A stretch of DNA of 64,000 nt from Azospirillum sp. TSA2s (GTDB taxonomy: Bacteria > Pseudomonadota > Alphaproteobacteria > Azospirillales > Azospirillaceae): contig NZ_CP039647.1 in the NCBI RefSeq assembly GCF_004923315.1, positions 771,001 to 835,000 of the forward strand, read 5' to 3'. The position numbers and the translations under genes are program-made. Positions 9,274-17,975 of the stretch are shown here, piece by piece. The first letter of the stretch is position 1; every line of letters starts with the position of its first letter. The notes below the pieces were generated by a model, which was given only the letters and a program-made list of their open reading frames with translations, was not told the DNA's origin and made no database searches.

Positions 9274-11024
9274 CCGTCCTGTTCGAAGCCTCGTTCGAGC
9301 GGACGCTCGACCGGCTGTGCGCCCAGCTGAACGGCGGCGCCCAGAGCGGCAATCTGGTGGAGGCCTGGACCTTCGACGACGCGCGAAGCCGCCGGGCCAC
9401 CGAACGGCGCCTCGCGGAGCGCGGCGTGTCCGCCCGCCTTCGCAGCGCCTACAAGCCCCTGCTGCATTTCTTCCTGGAGGAAGTGCAGCGGCGCGATCTG
9501 GCCGCCGTGACCGTCGCCTATCCGGTCCACCAGCAGGCGCCGGCGAACCGCTTCCTGCTGGAGGCCTATCCGCTGGCCACCCTGCTGGACGGGGTGGAGG
9601 TGGCGTTCCGCCCGCGGGCGGACGGCGCGTTCCATTACGACGTGACGCTGACCTTCAAGGACGGCCGGCGGGAGGAGCAGCGGGTGGCCGCGCCCAACCG
9701 CGTCCACACCGACATGGCGGGGGAGACAAGCGTATCGCCGACCGGTTGGCTGCGCCTGGGCAACAATGAGGACGGGGAAAGGCTGGAGACCGATTACGAG
9801 CGGCTGTTCGAAGCCGCCATGACGGCGATCATTGCCCACCCCTGGGCCGGCGGGGAGCCCTATTTCGAGGAACTGAGCATCCGCGCCGACTATCCGGCAG
9901 AGGACGAACCGCTGGGCTTCGCCGACGAGGTTGTGAGCCTGCGCGAGGCCTTGCACGAGGACTTCTACTTCTCCCTGCTGGAGGTGTTCCAGCGCAAGTC
10001 CGGCCGGCCGCTCGGCGACCGCGGGCTGAAGCCGGGCCAGATCGCACCGGATATCGGGCTGAGCGACGGCGTGGTGCGGGTGCGGGTGGAGTTGCGTCCC
10101 CTGTCATGCGACGCCGCCACGGCCGCCGACGAGCCACTCGACGCCCCGTTGCTGGACAGCGCCGCCGCTCCGATCGGGGACGCGGCAATCCGTGCCGGAC
10201 TGGAGCGGATCGGCGGCGAGCCGTTCGAGGCGGGGACGCGCAGCGGGCGCCGGGTGCTCGCCCGCTATGTGCGGGGCAGCGACGCGCCGGTGATGATCAG
10301 CGGCGGCCAGCACGCGAACGAGACGACCGGCGTGGTGGGCGCCCTGCGCGCGGCAAGCCGGCTGGCGCAGCGTCCGGGGGCGCACTTCACCGTGTCGCCC
10401 CTGGAGAACCCGGACGGCTACGCCCTGCATCAGCGGCTGCGAGGCGGCAATCCACGCCACATGCACCATGCGGCGCGCTACACTGCGCTCGGCGACGACC
10501 TGGAATACCGCAACCCTGTGGAGGCCGGCCCCCATCTCAATGAAAAGGCCATCCGGCTGGAGGCGGAACGGTTGAGCGGTGCCCGTCTCCACCTGAACCT
10601 GCACGGCTACCCCTCGCATGAATGGACCCGGCCGCTGTCGGGCTATGTACCGCGCAACTTCGCCCTGTGGACCCTGCCCAAGGGTTTCTTCCTGGTGATG
10701 CGCCACCATGCGGGTTGGGAGACGGCGGCGGAGCGCCTGCTCAACCGGGTGACGGCGCATCTGGCCACAATTCCGGAGTTGGCGGCCCGCAACGCCGAAC
10801 AGATCGCGCTCTACGAAATCCATGCCGGCGAAACCGGATTCCGCCTCATCAACGGCTTCCCCTGCCTGTCGTCGCTGGATGAACGCAGCACGGTGCCGGT
10901 GACGTTGATCACCGAATATCCGGACGAGACCATCTACGGCGACGCCTTCATCCAGGGCCACACCGCGCAGATGGCGACGGTGCTTGCCGCCTACGAAGCC
11001 TGGCAGGAGCTTGTCGTGAGCTGA
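9270..11024 (+). CDS. M14-type zinc metallopeptidase (carboxypeptidase-like)
   Basis: Probable zinc carboxypeptidase or amidase of the M14 clan. The C-terminal part carries the zinc ligands H348-A-N-E351 in GGQHANET, a third ligand His445 in NLHGYPSHEW, and a candidate catalytic Glu549 in ITEYPDE. The N-terminal ~330 residues form a separate region I do not recognise. There is no signal peptide, so it should act in the cytoplasm on the imported substrate. Start ATG 9270 overlaps the permease stop. A peptidase coupled to a peptide-type importer suggests trimming of an imported peptide or release of metal or cargo from a peptide-like carrier. Confidence 0.8.
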   Translation: MTVLFEASFERTLDRLCAQLNGGAQSGNLVEAWTFDDARSRRATERRLAERGVSARLRSAYKPLLHFFLEEVQRRDLAAVTVAYPVHQQAPANRFLLEAYPLATLLDGVEVAFRPRADGAFHYDVTLTFKDGRREEQRVAAPNRVHTDMAGETSVSPTGWLRLGNNEDGERLETDYERLFEAAMTAIIAHPWAGGEPYFEELSIRADYPAEDEPLGFADEVVSLREALHEDFYFSLLEVFQRKSGRPLGDRGLKPGQIAPDIGLSDGVVRVRVELRPLSCDAATAADEPLDAPLLDSAAAPIGDAAIRAGLERIGGEPFEAGTRSGRRVLARYVRGSDAPVMISGGQHANETTGVVGALRAASRLAQRPGAHFTVSPLENPDGYALHQRLRGGNPRHMHHAARYTALGDDLEYRNPVEAGPHLNEKAIRLEAERLSGARLHLNLHGYPSHEWTRPLSGYVPRNFALWTLPKGFFLVMRHHAGWETAAERLLNRVTAHLATIPELAARNAEQIALYEIHAGETGFRLINGFPCLSSLDERSTVPVTLITEYPDETIYGDAFIQGHTAQMATVLAAYEAWQELVVS

Positions 11025-11043
11025 CAGGCTCCATCATGGCATG

Positions 11044-11069
11044 CCCAGGCCCACGAGAGTGGGCCTGGG
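11044..11069. terminator. Bidirectional terminator hairpin between convergent operons
   Basis: A perfect 11-bp stem (CCCAGGCCCAC / GTGGGCCTGGG) with a GAGA loop lies between the end of the plus-strand peptidase and the end of the minus-strand binding-protein gene. There is no long T tract, but position and stability fit a two-way terminator. Confidence 0.7.
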
Positions 11070-11099
11070 GCTGTCGGTTAAGCCGGGCCGGTGACCCGC

Positions 11100-12326
11100 T
11101 TACTTCTCCACCAGCGGGCAGCCACCTTCAGACAGCGGGCGGAACGCTTCGGGGCCGGGGATGGTCTTGACCAGCTTGTAGAAGTCCCAAGGTCCCTTCG
11201 ACTCTTCGGGTTTCTTGACCTCGAAGAACAGCATGTCGTGGACCGCCCGGCCATCGACGCGGACGCTGCCCTTGCCGAACAGGGGATCATCGGTCGGCAG
11301 GTCCCGCATCTTGGCGGCGACGACGGTGGCGTCGGTGCTGTTCGCCGCCTTGACCGCCTTCAGGTAATGGAGGGCGCCGGCATAGACGCCGGCTTGGTTG
11401 CCGGTGGGACGGCGCCCGTCCATCCGGGCGGCGAAGCGGTCGGCAAAGGCGCGGGTGCCGGGATTCAGATCCCAATAGAAGGCCTCGGTCAGATACAGTC
11501 CCTGCGCATCCTTCAATCCGACGGCGGCGACGTCGCTCAACTGCATCAGCAGGGCGGCCAGCCGCTGGCCACCCGCGGTGATGCCGAACTCGGTCGCCTG
11601 CTTGACCGACCCGATGGTGTCGCCCACCGCGTTGGCCAGCCCGATGACCTGCGCGCCGCTGCCCTGCGCCTGTAGCAGGTAGGAGGAGAAATCGGACGCG
11701 TTTGGCGGATGGCGAACGCTGCCGACGATGGTGCCGCCCATGCTCTTGACCACCGCCGAGGCGTCGCGCTCCAGCGCATGACCGAAGGCGTAGTCGGCGG
11801 TCATGAAGAACCAGCGCTTGCCCCCGCTCTCCGTCACCGCCCGCGCCGTGCCATTGGCCAGCGCCCAGGTATCGTAGGTCCACTGGATGGTATTGGCGGA
11901 GCATTTCGGGCCGGTCAGCTCGGTCGTGCCGGGACCGGATGCGATGAAGACCGCCTTGGAGTTGCGCGTCACCTCGTTCACCGCCAGCGCCACCGACGAG
12001 AAGGGCACGTCCAGAATCGCGTCGACATGCTCCTGGTCCAGCCAACGGCGCGCGGTGGCGGCGCCGATGTCGGGCTTGTTCTGGTGGTCCGCGTGGATGA
12101 CCTCGATGGTGACGCCGGGCAACTCCTTGGCGAAATCCTCCGCCGCCAGCTCCGCAGCCACCACCGAGCCCCGGCCGGTGCTGTCGGATGCGAAGCCGCT
12201 CATATCGGTCAGCACCCCCAGCTTCACCCGTTGGGACGCGATCTCGGCCGATGCCGGGACGGTGCCGATCGACAATGCGACGAGGCTCGCCGCGGCCATG
12301 CCGGCCAGCGTGTATCCGGTCTTCAT
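11100..12326 (-). CDS. Branched-chain-type ABC substrate-binding protein (LivK/Peripla_BP_6), orphan
   Basis: Periplasmic binding protein of the type I fold used by Liv-type importers. It has a signal peptide ending near SASAEIA and family motifs KLGVLTDMSGFAS, VEVIHADHQNKPDIG and YAFGHALERDA. Start ATG 12326 is chosen because GGGGAGG lies just upstream; an ATG seven codons earlier lacks this. The product is 408 residues. It lies 51 bases downstream of the HMG-CoA reductase gene in the same direction, with no permease or ATPase in its own operon. It may feed the complete Liv importer at 19.1-23.8 kb or a remote one. Mevalonate or a related acid is a reasonable but unproven ligand. Confidence 0.85.
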   Translation of the reverse strand: MKTGYTLAGMAAASLVALSIGTVPASAEIASQRVKLGVLTDMSGFASDSTGRGSVVAAELAAEDFAKELPGVTIEVIHADHQNKPDIGAATARRWLDQEHVDAILDVPFSSVALAVNEVTRNSKAVFIASGPGTTELTGPKCSANTIQWTYDTWALANGTARAVTESGGKRWFFMTADYAFGHALERDASAVVKSMGGTIVGSVRHPPNASDFSSYLLQAQGSGAQVIGLANAVGDTIGSVKQATEFGITAGGQRLAALLMQLSDVAAVGLKDAQGLYLTEAFYWDLNPGTRAFADRFAARMDGRRPTGNQAGVYAGALHYLKAVKAANSTDATVVAAKMRDLPTDDPLFGKGSVRVDGRAVHDMLFFEVKKPEESKGPWDFYKLVKTIPGPEAFRPLSEGGCPLVEK

Positions 12327-12377
12327 CAAGGTCCTCCCCTTATTCATTTTGATGCTCTACGGTTTTGCCCGCTGCCG

Positions 12378-13667
12378 TCAGGCGCCGGAAACTCCACCAC
12401 GCAGGTCCCGCAGGATCTCCTGGGCGATGTCCTGGCGCACGCTGCCGCGCTGCACCAGCGCAGCGGCGACGCGATCGATCTCGTCGCCGACCGCGCCGGC
12501 CATCATCGCGATGTTCTGGGCGTGCAGAGCCATGTGGCCTTTCTGGATGCCGGTGGTCGCCAGCGCCTTCAGCGCCGAGAAGTTCTGTGCCAGCCCAACC
12601 GCGGCGATGATGCGGGCGAGACGTTCGGCGCTGGTCACGCCGAGGATCGCCAGACAGGCCTGCGCCGTCGGATGCGCCTTGGTGGCGCCACCGATCAGCC
12701 CGACCGCCATCGGCAGTTCGATGGAGCCGCTGAGCTGTCCGTCGGCGGTTACCTCGAAGCGGGTCAGGCTGCCATACTGGCCGCTGCGGGCGGCAAAGGC
12801 ATGGGCGCCGGCCTCCACCGCACGGGTGTCGTTGCCGGTCGCCAGCACGACGGCGCTGACGCCGTTCATGATCCCCTTGTTGTGGGTGGCGGCGCGATAC
12901 GGGTCGGCGGCTGCGAAGTGATAGGCGCTGATGATGCCATCGCGCACCGACTCGCCGCCAATCTGGTCGAGCGGCCACACCGCATGCGCCCGCGCCAGCC
13001 GACGGTCGGCCAGATTGGACAGGATGCGCAGATACACCCGGCCGCCGCTCCAGGCGGCGATGTGGGGGGCCAGCTTCTCCGCCATGCTGTTGACGGCGTT
13101 GGCGCCCATCGCGTCGCGGGTATCGACGATCAGATGGGTCACCAGCATCGGGCCGCCCTGGCTGTCGAGCACACGCACCTCGACATCGCGGAAGCCGCCG
13201 CCGAAGGACAGCAGTACCGGGTCGCAGCCGTCGCAGATCGCCTTGATCTCCTCGCGCCGCCCGAGGATGCGCAGGCGGGCCGCGTGGGGGTCGGCCACAT
13301 CGACCGCCTGGATCTGGGCGATCATCAACGTGCCGGACATCGAGGTGGTGAAGCCGCCGGCGTCATAGCATTGCCGGGCCGCGTTGCAGACCGCGGCGAC
13401 GACCGACGACTCCTCCGTCGCCATCGGGATCAGCACATCCTCGCCGTCGACCCTCATATTGGTCGCGACTCCCAGCGGGATGTTCATCGACCCGATCACG
13501 TTCTCGACCAGACGGTCGGCAAGGCCCAGATCCAGGTTCCCGGTGTCCGACAGCCGCGCTGCGGCCGCCGCATCGAGGCCGGCGAAGTCCGAGACGATGC
13601 CCAAGCGCTCCGCCGGCGATTTCTTGTGGAATCCGGAGATGCGGGAACTGCGGGTGGTGTCGATCAT
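12378..13667 (-). CDS. mvaA: Hydroxymethylglutaryl-CoA reductase, class II degradative type
   Basis: Interconverts mevalonate and HMG-CoA. The 429-residue product matches the class II (Pseudomonas mevalonii) enzyme in length and motifs: ENVIGSMNIPLGVATN near residues 55-70, catalytic Glu in PMATEES near 85, DAMGANAVNSMAEKLAP with the catalytic Lys region, and the C-terminal His in QKGHMALHAQN. The preferred cofactor cannot be set from sequence. Start ATG 13667 follows AGGGTTCAGGA; the longer frame upstream is an artefact. It leads an operon with a solute-binding protein and is divergent from a MocR regulator, which fits catabolism of external mevalonate. No HMG-CoA lyase is visible in the window. 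Confidence 0.92.
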   Translation of the reverse strand: MIDTTRSSRISGFHKKSPAERLGIVSDFAGLDAAAAARLSDTGNLDLGLADRLVENVIGSMNIPLGVATNMRVDGEDVLIPMATEESSVVAAVCNAARQCYDAGGFTTSMSGTLMIAQIQAVDVADPHAARLRILGRREEIKAICDGCDPVLLSFGGGFRDVEVRVLDSQGGPMLVTHLIVDTRDAMGANAVNSMAEKLAPHIAAWSGGRVYLRILSNLADRRLARAHAVWPLDQIGGESVRDGIISAYHFAAADPYRAATHNKGIMNGVSAVVLATGNDTRAVEAGAHAFAARSGQYGSLTRFEVTADGQLSGSIELPMAVGLIGGATKAHPTAQACLAILGVTSAERLARIIAAVGLAQNFSALKALATTGIQKGHMALHAQNIAMMAGAVGDEIDRVAAALVQRGSVRQDIAQEILRDLRGGVSGA

Positions 13668-13913
13668 TCCTGAACCCTGTCGTACACTTTGTGGATGCAT
13701 CCCCCTCCGGCGCCGCACGGCGGCGCGCACCGGATGGAGCAATGAGGGCGGGACAATGCTGGTGCTGGTTGAACGGGCGCCGCGGGCTTCCCCACCATCA
13801 CCATTCGTTCCATTGATGATCAGTGATACAAAGGGACGGCACAAGGGACAGTTTCCCGAAATCTCCGGGACACTGTACCAGCGCATTCATTGGGACACTG
13901 AAGCGGTGACGCG
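13668..13913. promoter_or_regulatory. Divergent control region with repeated GGGAC motifs
   Basis: The 246 bases between mvaA and the MocR gene hold two identical GGGACACTG direct repeats at 13867-13875 and 13892-13900 (25 bases apart), and two AAGGGAC copies at 13831-13837 and 13843-13849. MocR regulators usually bind direct repeats near divergent promoters, so these are candidate operators. I could not assign -35/-10 boxes with confidence. Confidence 0.5.
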
Positions 13914-15296
13914 ATGACACGGGTGGGCAGCATCGTCGACAGGATCGCCGGCCTGATCGGCGAGGGCCTGTTGAAACCGGGGGAGCGCCTCCTGTCGGTG
14001 CGGGCCGGCGCCGTCGAGCACGGCGTCTCGAAGAACACGATGGCGGAGGCCTACGACCGTCTGGTGGCGCTGGGCCATGTCGAGGCGAAGCAGGGGGCCG
14101 GCTATTATGTCGCCCGCGTCCGCCACGCGGCGGTCGGACAGCAGTCCGCCCATGTCGCAGAGGCGGTGGACTTCGTGTCGCTGCTGCGCGAACAGCTGGT
14201 GCAGAGCTATGCCGTGCGGATCGGCGACGGCCGCCCGCCGCCGTCCTGGATGGAGCGGTTCGAGGTCGGCGGCAATCCGAGATTCACGGCCGCAAGCCGC
14301 GGCCTGACGCCGGACCACGGCTACGGCTCCCCCTGGGGCTTCCTGCCGTTGCGGGAGCGGCTGGCGCTGACGCTCGGCGAACGGTCGATCACGGCGTCGC
14401 CGGACCAGATCCTGCTGACCCAGGGCGCCAACCACGCACTCGACCTCGTGGCCCGCCAGATGCTGGAACCGGGGGACACGGTGCTGGTCGACAGCCCCGG
14501 CTATTATCCACTGTTCGGCAAGCTCCGGCTGTCGCGCATCAACATCGTTGGCGTCCAGCGGCGTCACGACGGCCCCGACCTCGACGATCTCGCCGCCAAG
14601 GCCGCCGCCCACAAGCCGAAGCTGTTCTTCACCCAGTCGCTGGCGCACAACCCGACCGGCGGCTCGATCACGCCCGCCGTCGCGCACCGCCTGCTGCGGA
14701 TTGCCGAACAGCACGGCCTGTACGTCGTCGAGGACGACCCCTTCGCCGATGTCCTGCCCGCCGCCAGCCCGCGCCTCGCCGCGCTCGACCAGCTGGAGCG
14801 GGTCATCTATGTCGGCACCTTCTCGAAGACCCTGTCGGCCAGCCTGCGTGTCGGCTATGTCGCAGCGAAACGCCCGCTGATCGACCGGCTGTGCGACGTC
14901 AAGATGCTGACCGTCGTCAGCACCTCCGACTATGTCGAGCGGATCGTCTACGCCTTCATCGCCTCCGGCCAATATCTCCGGCACCTGCGCCGGCTGAAGA
15001 CGCTGATCGGGGAGCATACGGAAAAGGCGACGCTCGCCCTGACCCGCATCGGCGTCCGACTGCCGCCGGCTGCTTCCGGCGGATATTATCTGTGGGGTGA
15101 ACTTCCCGACCGCATCGACGAGGCGGAACTGGTACGCCAAGCTGCGGAACAGGGGATTTTCCTGGCGCCCGGCACGCTGTTCCTGCCGACGCGGACGGCC
15201 ACTGCGCCGGCGATGCGGATCAACATCGCCTACGCCGACGACCCCCGCTTCATCGCATTTCTCGGCGACCGTCTGCACCCACAGGGCGCGCGGTAA
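13914..15296 (+). CDS. MocR-type regulator (GntR DNA-binding domain fused to PLP aminotransferase domain)
   Basis: Transcriptional regulator with an N-terminal winged helix (about residues 1-70; KPGERLLSVR, VSKNTMAEAYDRL) and a class I aminotransferase-fold domain (about 110-455). The PLP-binding Lys lies in GTFSKTLSAS near residue 306, with NPTGG near 245. The product has 460 residues, normal for PdxR/GabR-like proteins. It is divergent from mvaA, so it probably controls that operon, sensing an amine or PLP adduct. Alternatively it may be an autoregulator with another target. Confidence 0.88.
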   Translation: MTRVGSIVDRIAGLIGEGLLKPGERLLSVRAGAVEHGVSKNTMAEAYDRLVALGHVEAKQGAGYYVARVRHAAVGQQSAHVAEAVDFVSLLREQLVQSYAVRIGDGRPPPSWMERFEVGGNPRFTAASRGLTPDHGYGSPWGFLPLRERLALTLGERSITASPDQILLTQGANHALDLVARQMLEPGDTVLVDSPGYYPLFGKLRLSRINIVGVQRRHDGPDLDDLAAKAAAHKPKLFFTQSLAHNPTGGSITPAVAHRLLRIAEQHGLYVVEDDPFADVLPAASPRLAALDQLERVIYVGTFSKTLSASLRVGYVAAKRPLIDRLCDVKMLTVVSTSDYVERIVYAFIASGQYLRHLRRLKTLIGEHTEKATLALTRIGVRLPPAASGGYYLWGELPDRIDEAELVRQAAEQGIFLAPGTLFLPTRTATAPAMRINIAYADDPRFIAFLGDRLHPQGAR

Positions 15297-15335
15297 CCGG
15301 CGCCGCGGCGACCCGCCGCTTCGCCACAACGGGCA

Positions 15336-16268
15336 CTATCTGCGGTCGCCATCCCGGCGGCTTTCCTCGACGACCCAGCGGCGGAAGCGGTCGCGACGCT
15401 CATCCGGCTTGCGCCGGCTGGAGACGACGAGGAAATAGCCCCGTTCCGTCTGGATCGGCCGGTCGATCAGGGCAACCAGATGCCCGTCCCGCATCAGCTC
15501 GGCAATCAGCGGGCTCCATCCCAGCGCCACCCCCTGGCCCATCAGGGCAGCCTGCAGGACCAGCGGGTAATTGTTGAAGGTCAGATCATGGCCGCCGGCC
15601 GGCACGGGCAGCCCGTGCAGGGTGAACCAGTCACTCCAGGACAGCCAGGCGGCCGGCCCGACGCTTTCCAGATGCAGGAGCGGCAGGGACGACAGATCGG
15701 CCGGGGAAGCGGCGCCCCCGGCGGCGAACGGGGCGCGGCTCGCCCGGAAGGCAGGGCTGCAGACCGGCAGGACCCGCTCAGGGAACAGGAGTTCCGCCTC
15801 GCAGCCGGGCCAATGGCCGTGACCGAAGGTGATGGCGATGTCCGCCGCCTCGCGGCGGAGGTCGATCGCGTTCTGCGTCGTCACGATCCGCACATCCAGC
15901 TCGGGCAAAAGTTGGCGCAGGGCGCCGAGACGCGGCAGCAGCCAGCCGGAGGCGAAACCGAAGTCGGTGGCGACGTTCAGAACGCCCGGCCGTTGCCGAT
16001 CGCGGATGCGGGTCACCGCATCGCCGATGCCGTCCAGCGCCTCACGCGTCGCCTCGTAGAGCCGCACGCCGTCCGGCGTCAGCGCAACTCCGCGGTGCAG
16101 GCGACGGAACAGCGCCGTCCCCAGATCGGCCTCCAGCCAGCCGATCTGGTGGCTGACGGCCGATTGGGTGCAGGCAAGCTCGCGGGCGGCAGCGCTGAAG
16201 CTGAGCAGCCGGCCGGCCGCCTCGAAGAAAAGCAGGGTGCGCAGCGGCGGCAGGCGGTCCTTTCCCAT
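15336..16268 (-). CDS. LysR-family regulator of choline-sulfate genes
   Basis: LysR regulator of 310 residues with an N-terminal helix-turn-helix (residues about 8-66; FSAAARELACTQSAVSHQI, GTALFRRLHRGVALT) and a C-terminal effector domain, closest in style to GcvA. It is divergent from betC across 111 bases, the usual arrangement for a LysR activator and its target. Its end converges on the MocR gene with 39 bases between. The likely effector is choline or choline sulfate, by context only. Confidence 0.85.
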   Translation of the reverse strand: MGKDRLPPLRTLLFFEAAGRLLSFSAAARELACTQSAVSHQIGWLEADLGTALFRRLHRGVALTPDGVRLYEATREALDGIGDAVTRIRDRQRPGVLNVATDFGFASGWLLPRLGALRQLLPELDVRIVTTQNAIDLRREAADIAITFGHGHWPGCEAELLFPERVLPVCSPAFRASRAPFAAGGAASPADLSSLPLLHLESVGPAAWLSWSDWFTLHGLPVPAGGHDLTFNNYPLVLQAALMGQGVALGWSPLIAELMRDGHLVALIDRPIQTERGYFLVVSSRRKPDERRDRFRRWVVEESRRDGDRR

Positions 16269-16379
16269 GAGCGACCTTCATACCGGCATGATGAGACAGG
16301 GGCTTCACGCCCGCTGTTGGGTGCGTCAATTCTATCGTTCTCGAACGATCTGTCCATAAACGGTATGAAGTAGGCGGAT
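16269..16379. promoter_or_regulatory. lysR-betC divergent promoter region with symmetric repeats
   Basis: Two perfect inverted copies of a 10-mer flank the region: CTTCATACCG at 16276-16285 and CGGTATGAAG at 16361-16370, so each gene has CGGTATGAAG just before its start codon. Between them is a palindrome ATCGTTC-TC-GAACGAT at 16334-16349. These are good candidates for LysR-binding or autoregulatory sites. Confidence 0.55.
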
Positions 16380-17921
16380 ATGGCACGGCGCCCCAACATC
16401 CTCATCCTCATGGCCGACCAGATGATCCCGCAGGCGCTCGGCGCCTACGGCAACCCGACGGTACGGACGCCGCACATCGACCGCTTGGCGGAGGGCGGCG
16501 TGGTGTTCGACAGCGCCTACTGCAACAGCCCGCTCTGCGCGCCCTCGCGCTATGTCTTCCTGTCCGGGCGGTTGCCCTCGGCCATCGGCGGCTACGACAA
16601 CGCCGCCGAATTTCCCTCCGCGGTCCCCACTTTTGCCCATTACCTGCGGCTGGCCGGCTACCAGACCATTCTGTCCGGCAAGATGCATTTCTGCGGGGCC
16701 GACCAGCTTCACGGCTTCGAGGAACGGCTGACCACCGACATCTATCCGGCCGATTTCGGCTGGACGCCGGACTGGACCCGGCCCCAGGAGCGGCCGAGCT
16801 GGTATCACAACATGAGTTCGGTGCGCGACGCCGGCCCCTGCCTGCGCACCAACCAGCTCGACTTCGACGAGGAGGTGGTTTTCACCTCGGAGCGCAAGCT
16901 GTACGACATCGCCCGTGGCCGGCGGGAGCGCCCCTTCTGCTTTGTGGTATCACTGACCCATCCGCACGACCCCTACGCCATCACCGAACGCTACTGGAAC
17001 CGCCACACCGACGCGGAGGTGCCGCTGCCGCGCGTCACCCTGCCGCCCGACGCGATGGACCCGCATTCACGGCGGTTGCGCCATGTCTGCGCGATGGACG
17101 AGATGCCGCTCAGCGAACGGCAGATCCGCAACGCCCGCCGCGCATACTATGGTGCCGTCGCCTATGTGGACGACCAGATCGGTCGGCTGATGGGCGCACT
17201 GGAGGAAACCGGACTGGCCGAGGATACCGTCATCGTCCTGCTGTCCGATCATGGCGACATGCTTGGCGAACGCGGGCTGTGGTACAAAATGAGCTTCTTC
17301 GAGTCCGCCTGCCGCATCCCGCTGATCATCCGGGCGCCAGGCTGGTTTCAGGCCGGGCGGATCGCCGCCTCGGTCTCGTCGATGGACCTGCTGCCGACCC
17401 TGGTCGAGTTCGCCCATGACGGGGCGGCGCCAGGCTGGCGGACGCCGATCGACGGGCGCAGCCTGCTGCCGCACCTTCAGCGCAGCAGCGGCCATGACGA
17501 GGTGATCGGCGAATATCTCGCCGAAGGTGCCCTGGCCCCCATCGTGATGATCCGGCGCGGTCGCGACAAATTCATCCATTCACCGGCCGATCCCGACCAG
17601 CTCTACGATCTGTCCGACGATCCGGACGAACTGGTGAACCGGGCAGAGCAGCCCGCTGCCGGCTCGGCGGCGGCCGATGCCCTGCGACGCTACCGCGCCG
17701 AGGTGGAACAGCGCTGGGATCTGGCGCGCCTGCATGAGGAGGTTGTCGCCAGCCAGCAGCGGCGCCTCCTGGTGGCCGATGCGCTGCGCCAGGGGCAGCA
17801 CCGCTCCTGGGATTTCCAGCCCTTCACCGACGCAGGCACCAGCTATATGCGCAACCATCTGGATCTCGACGATCTGGAAGCCATGGCCCGCTTCCCGCGC
17901 CCTGGCACCCCGGCGCATTAA
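16380..17921 (+). CDS. betC: Choline sulfatase
   Basis: Hydrolyses choline-O-sulfate to choline and sulfate in the cytoplasm, providing choline for glycine betaine synthesis. The 513 residues carry the sulfatase motif C53-A-P-S-R57, whose Cys becomes formylglycine, N-terminal metal ligands in ILILMADQM, the LSGKMHF segment, and a second metal site in LLSDHGDMLGERGLWYK. The C-terminal choline-sulfatase region (SYMRNHLDLDDLEAMARFP) is present. There is no signal peptide. It is followed by the choline-binding protein, matching known choline-sulfate operons. Confidence 0.93.
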   Translation: MARRPNILILMADQMIPQALGAYGNPTVRTPHIDRLAEGGVVFDSAYCNSPLCAPSRYVFLSGRLPSAIGGYDNAAEFPSAVPTFAHYLRLAGYQTILSGKMHFCGADQLHGFEERLTTDIYPADFGWTPDWTRPQERPSWYHNMSSVRDAGPCLRTNQLDFDEEVVFTSERKLYDIARGRRERPFCFVVSLTHPHDPYAITERYWNRHTDAEVPLPRVTLPPDAMDPHSRRLRHVCAMDEMPLSERQIRNARRAYYGAVAYVDDQIGRLMGALEETGLAEDTVIVLLSDHGDMLGERGLWYKMSFFESACRIPLIIRAPGWFQAGRIAASVSSMDLLPTLVEFAHDGAAPGWRTPIDGRSLLPHLQRSSGHDEVIGEYLAEGALAPIVMIRRGRDKFIHSPADPDQLYDLSDDPDELVNRAEQPAAGSAAADALRRYRAEVEQRWDLARLHEEVVASQQRRLLVADALRQGQHRSWDFQPFTDAGTSYMRNHLDLDDLEAMARFPRPGTPAH

Positions 17922-17975
17922 AACGGCGCGCTGGCGCGCCGGACGTCGACCATCACCCGACAGGAGGGAGAGCAC

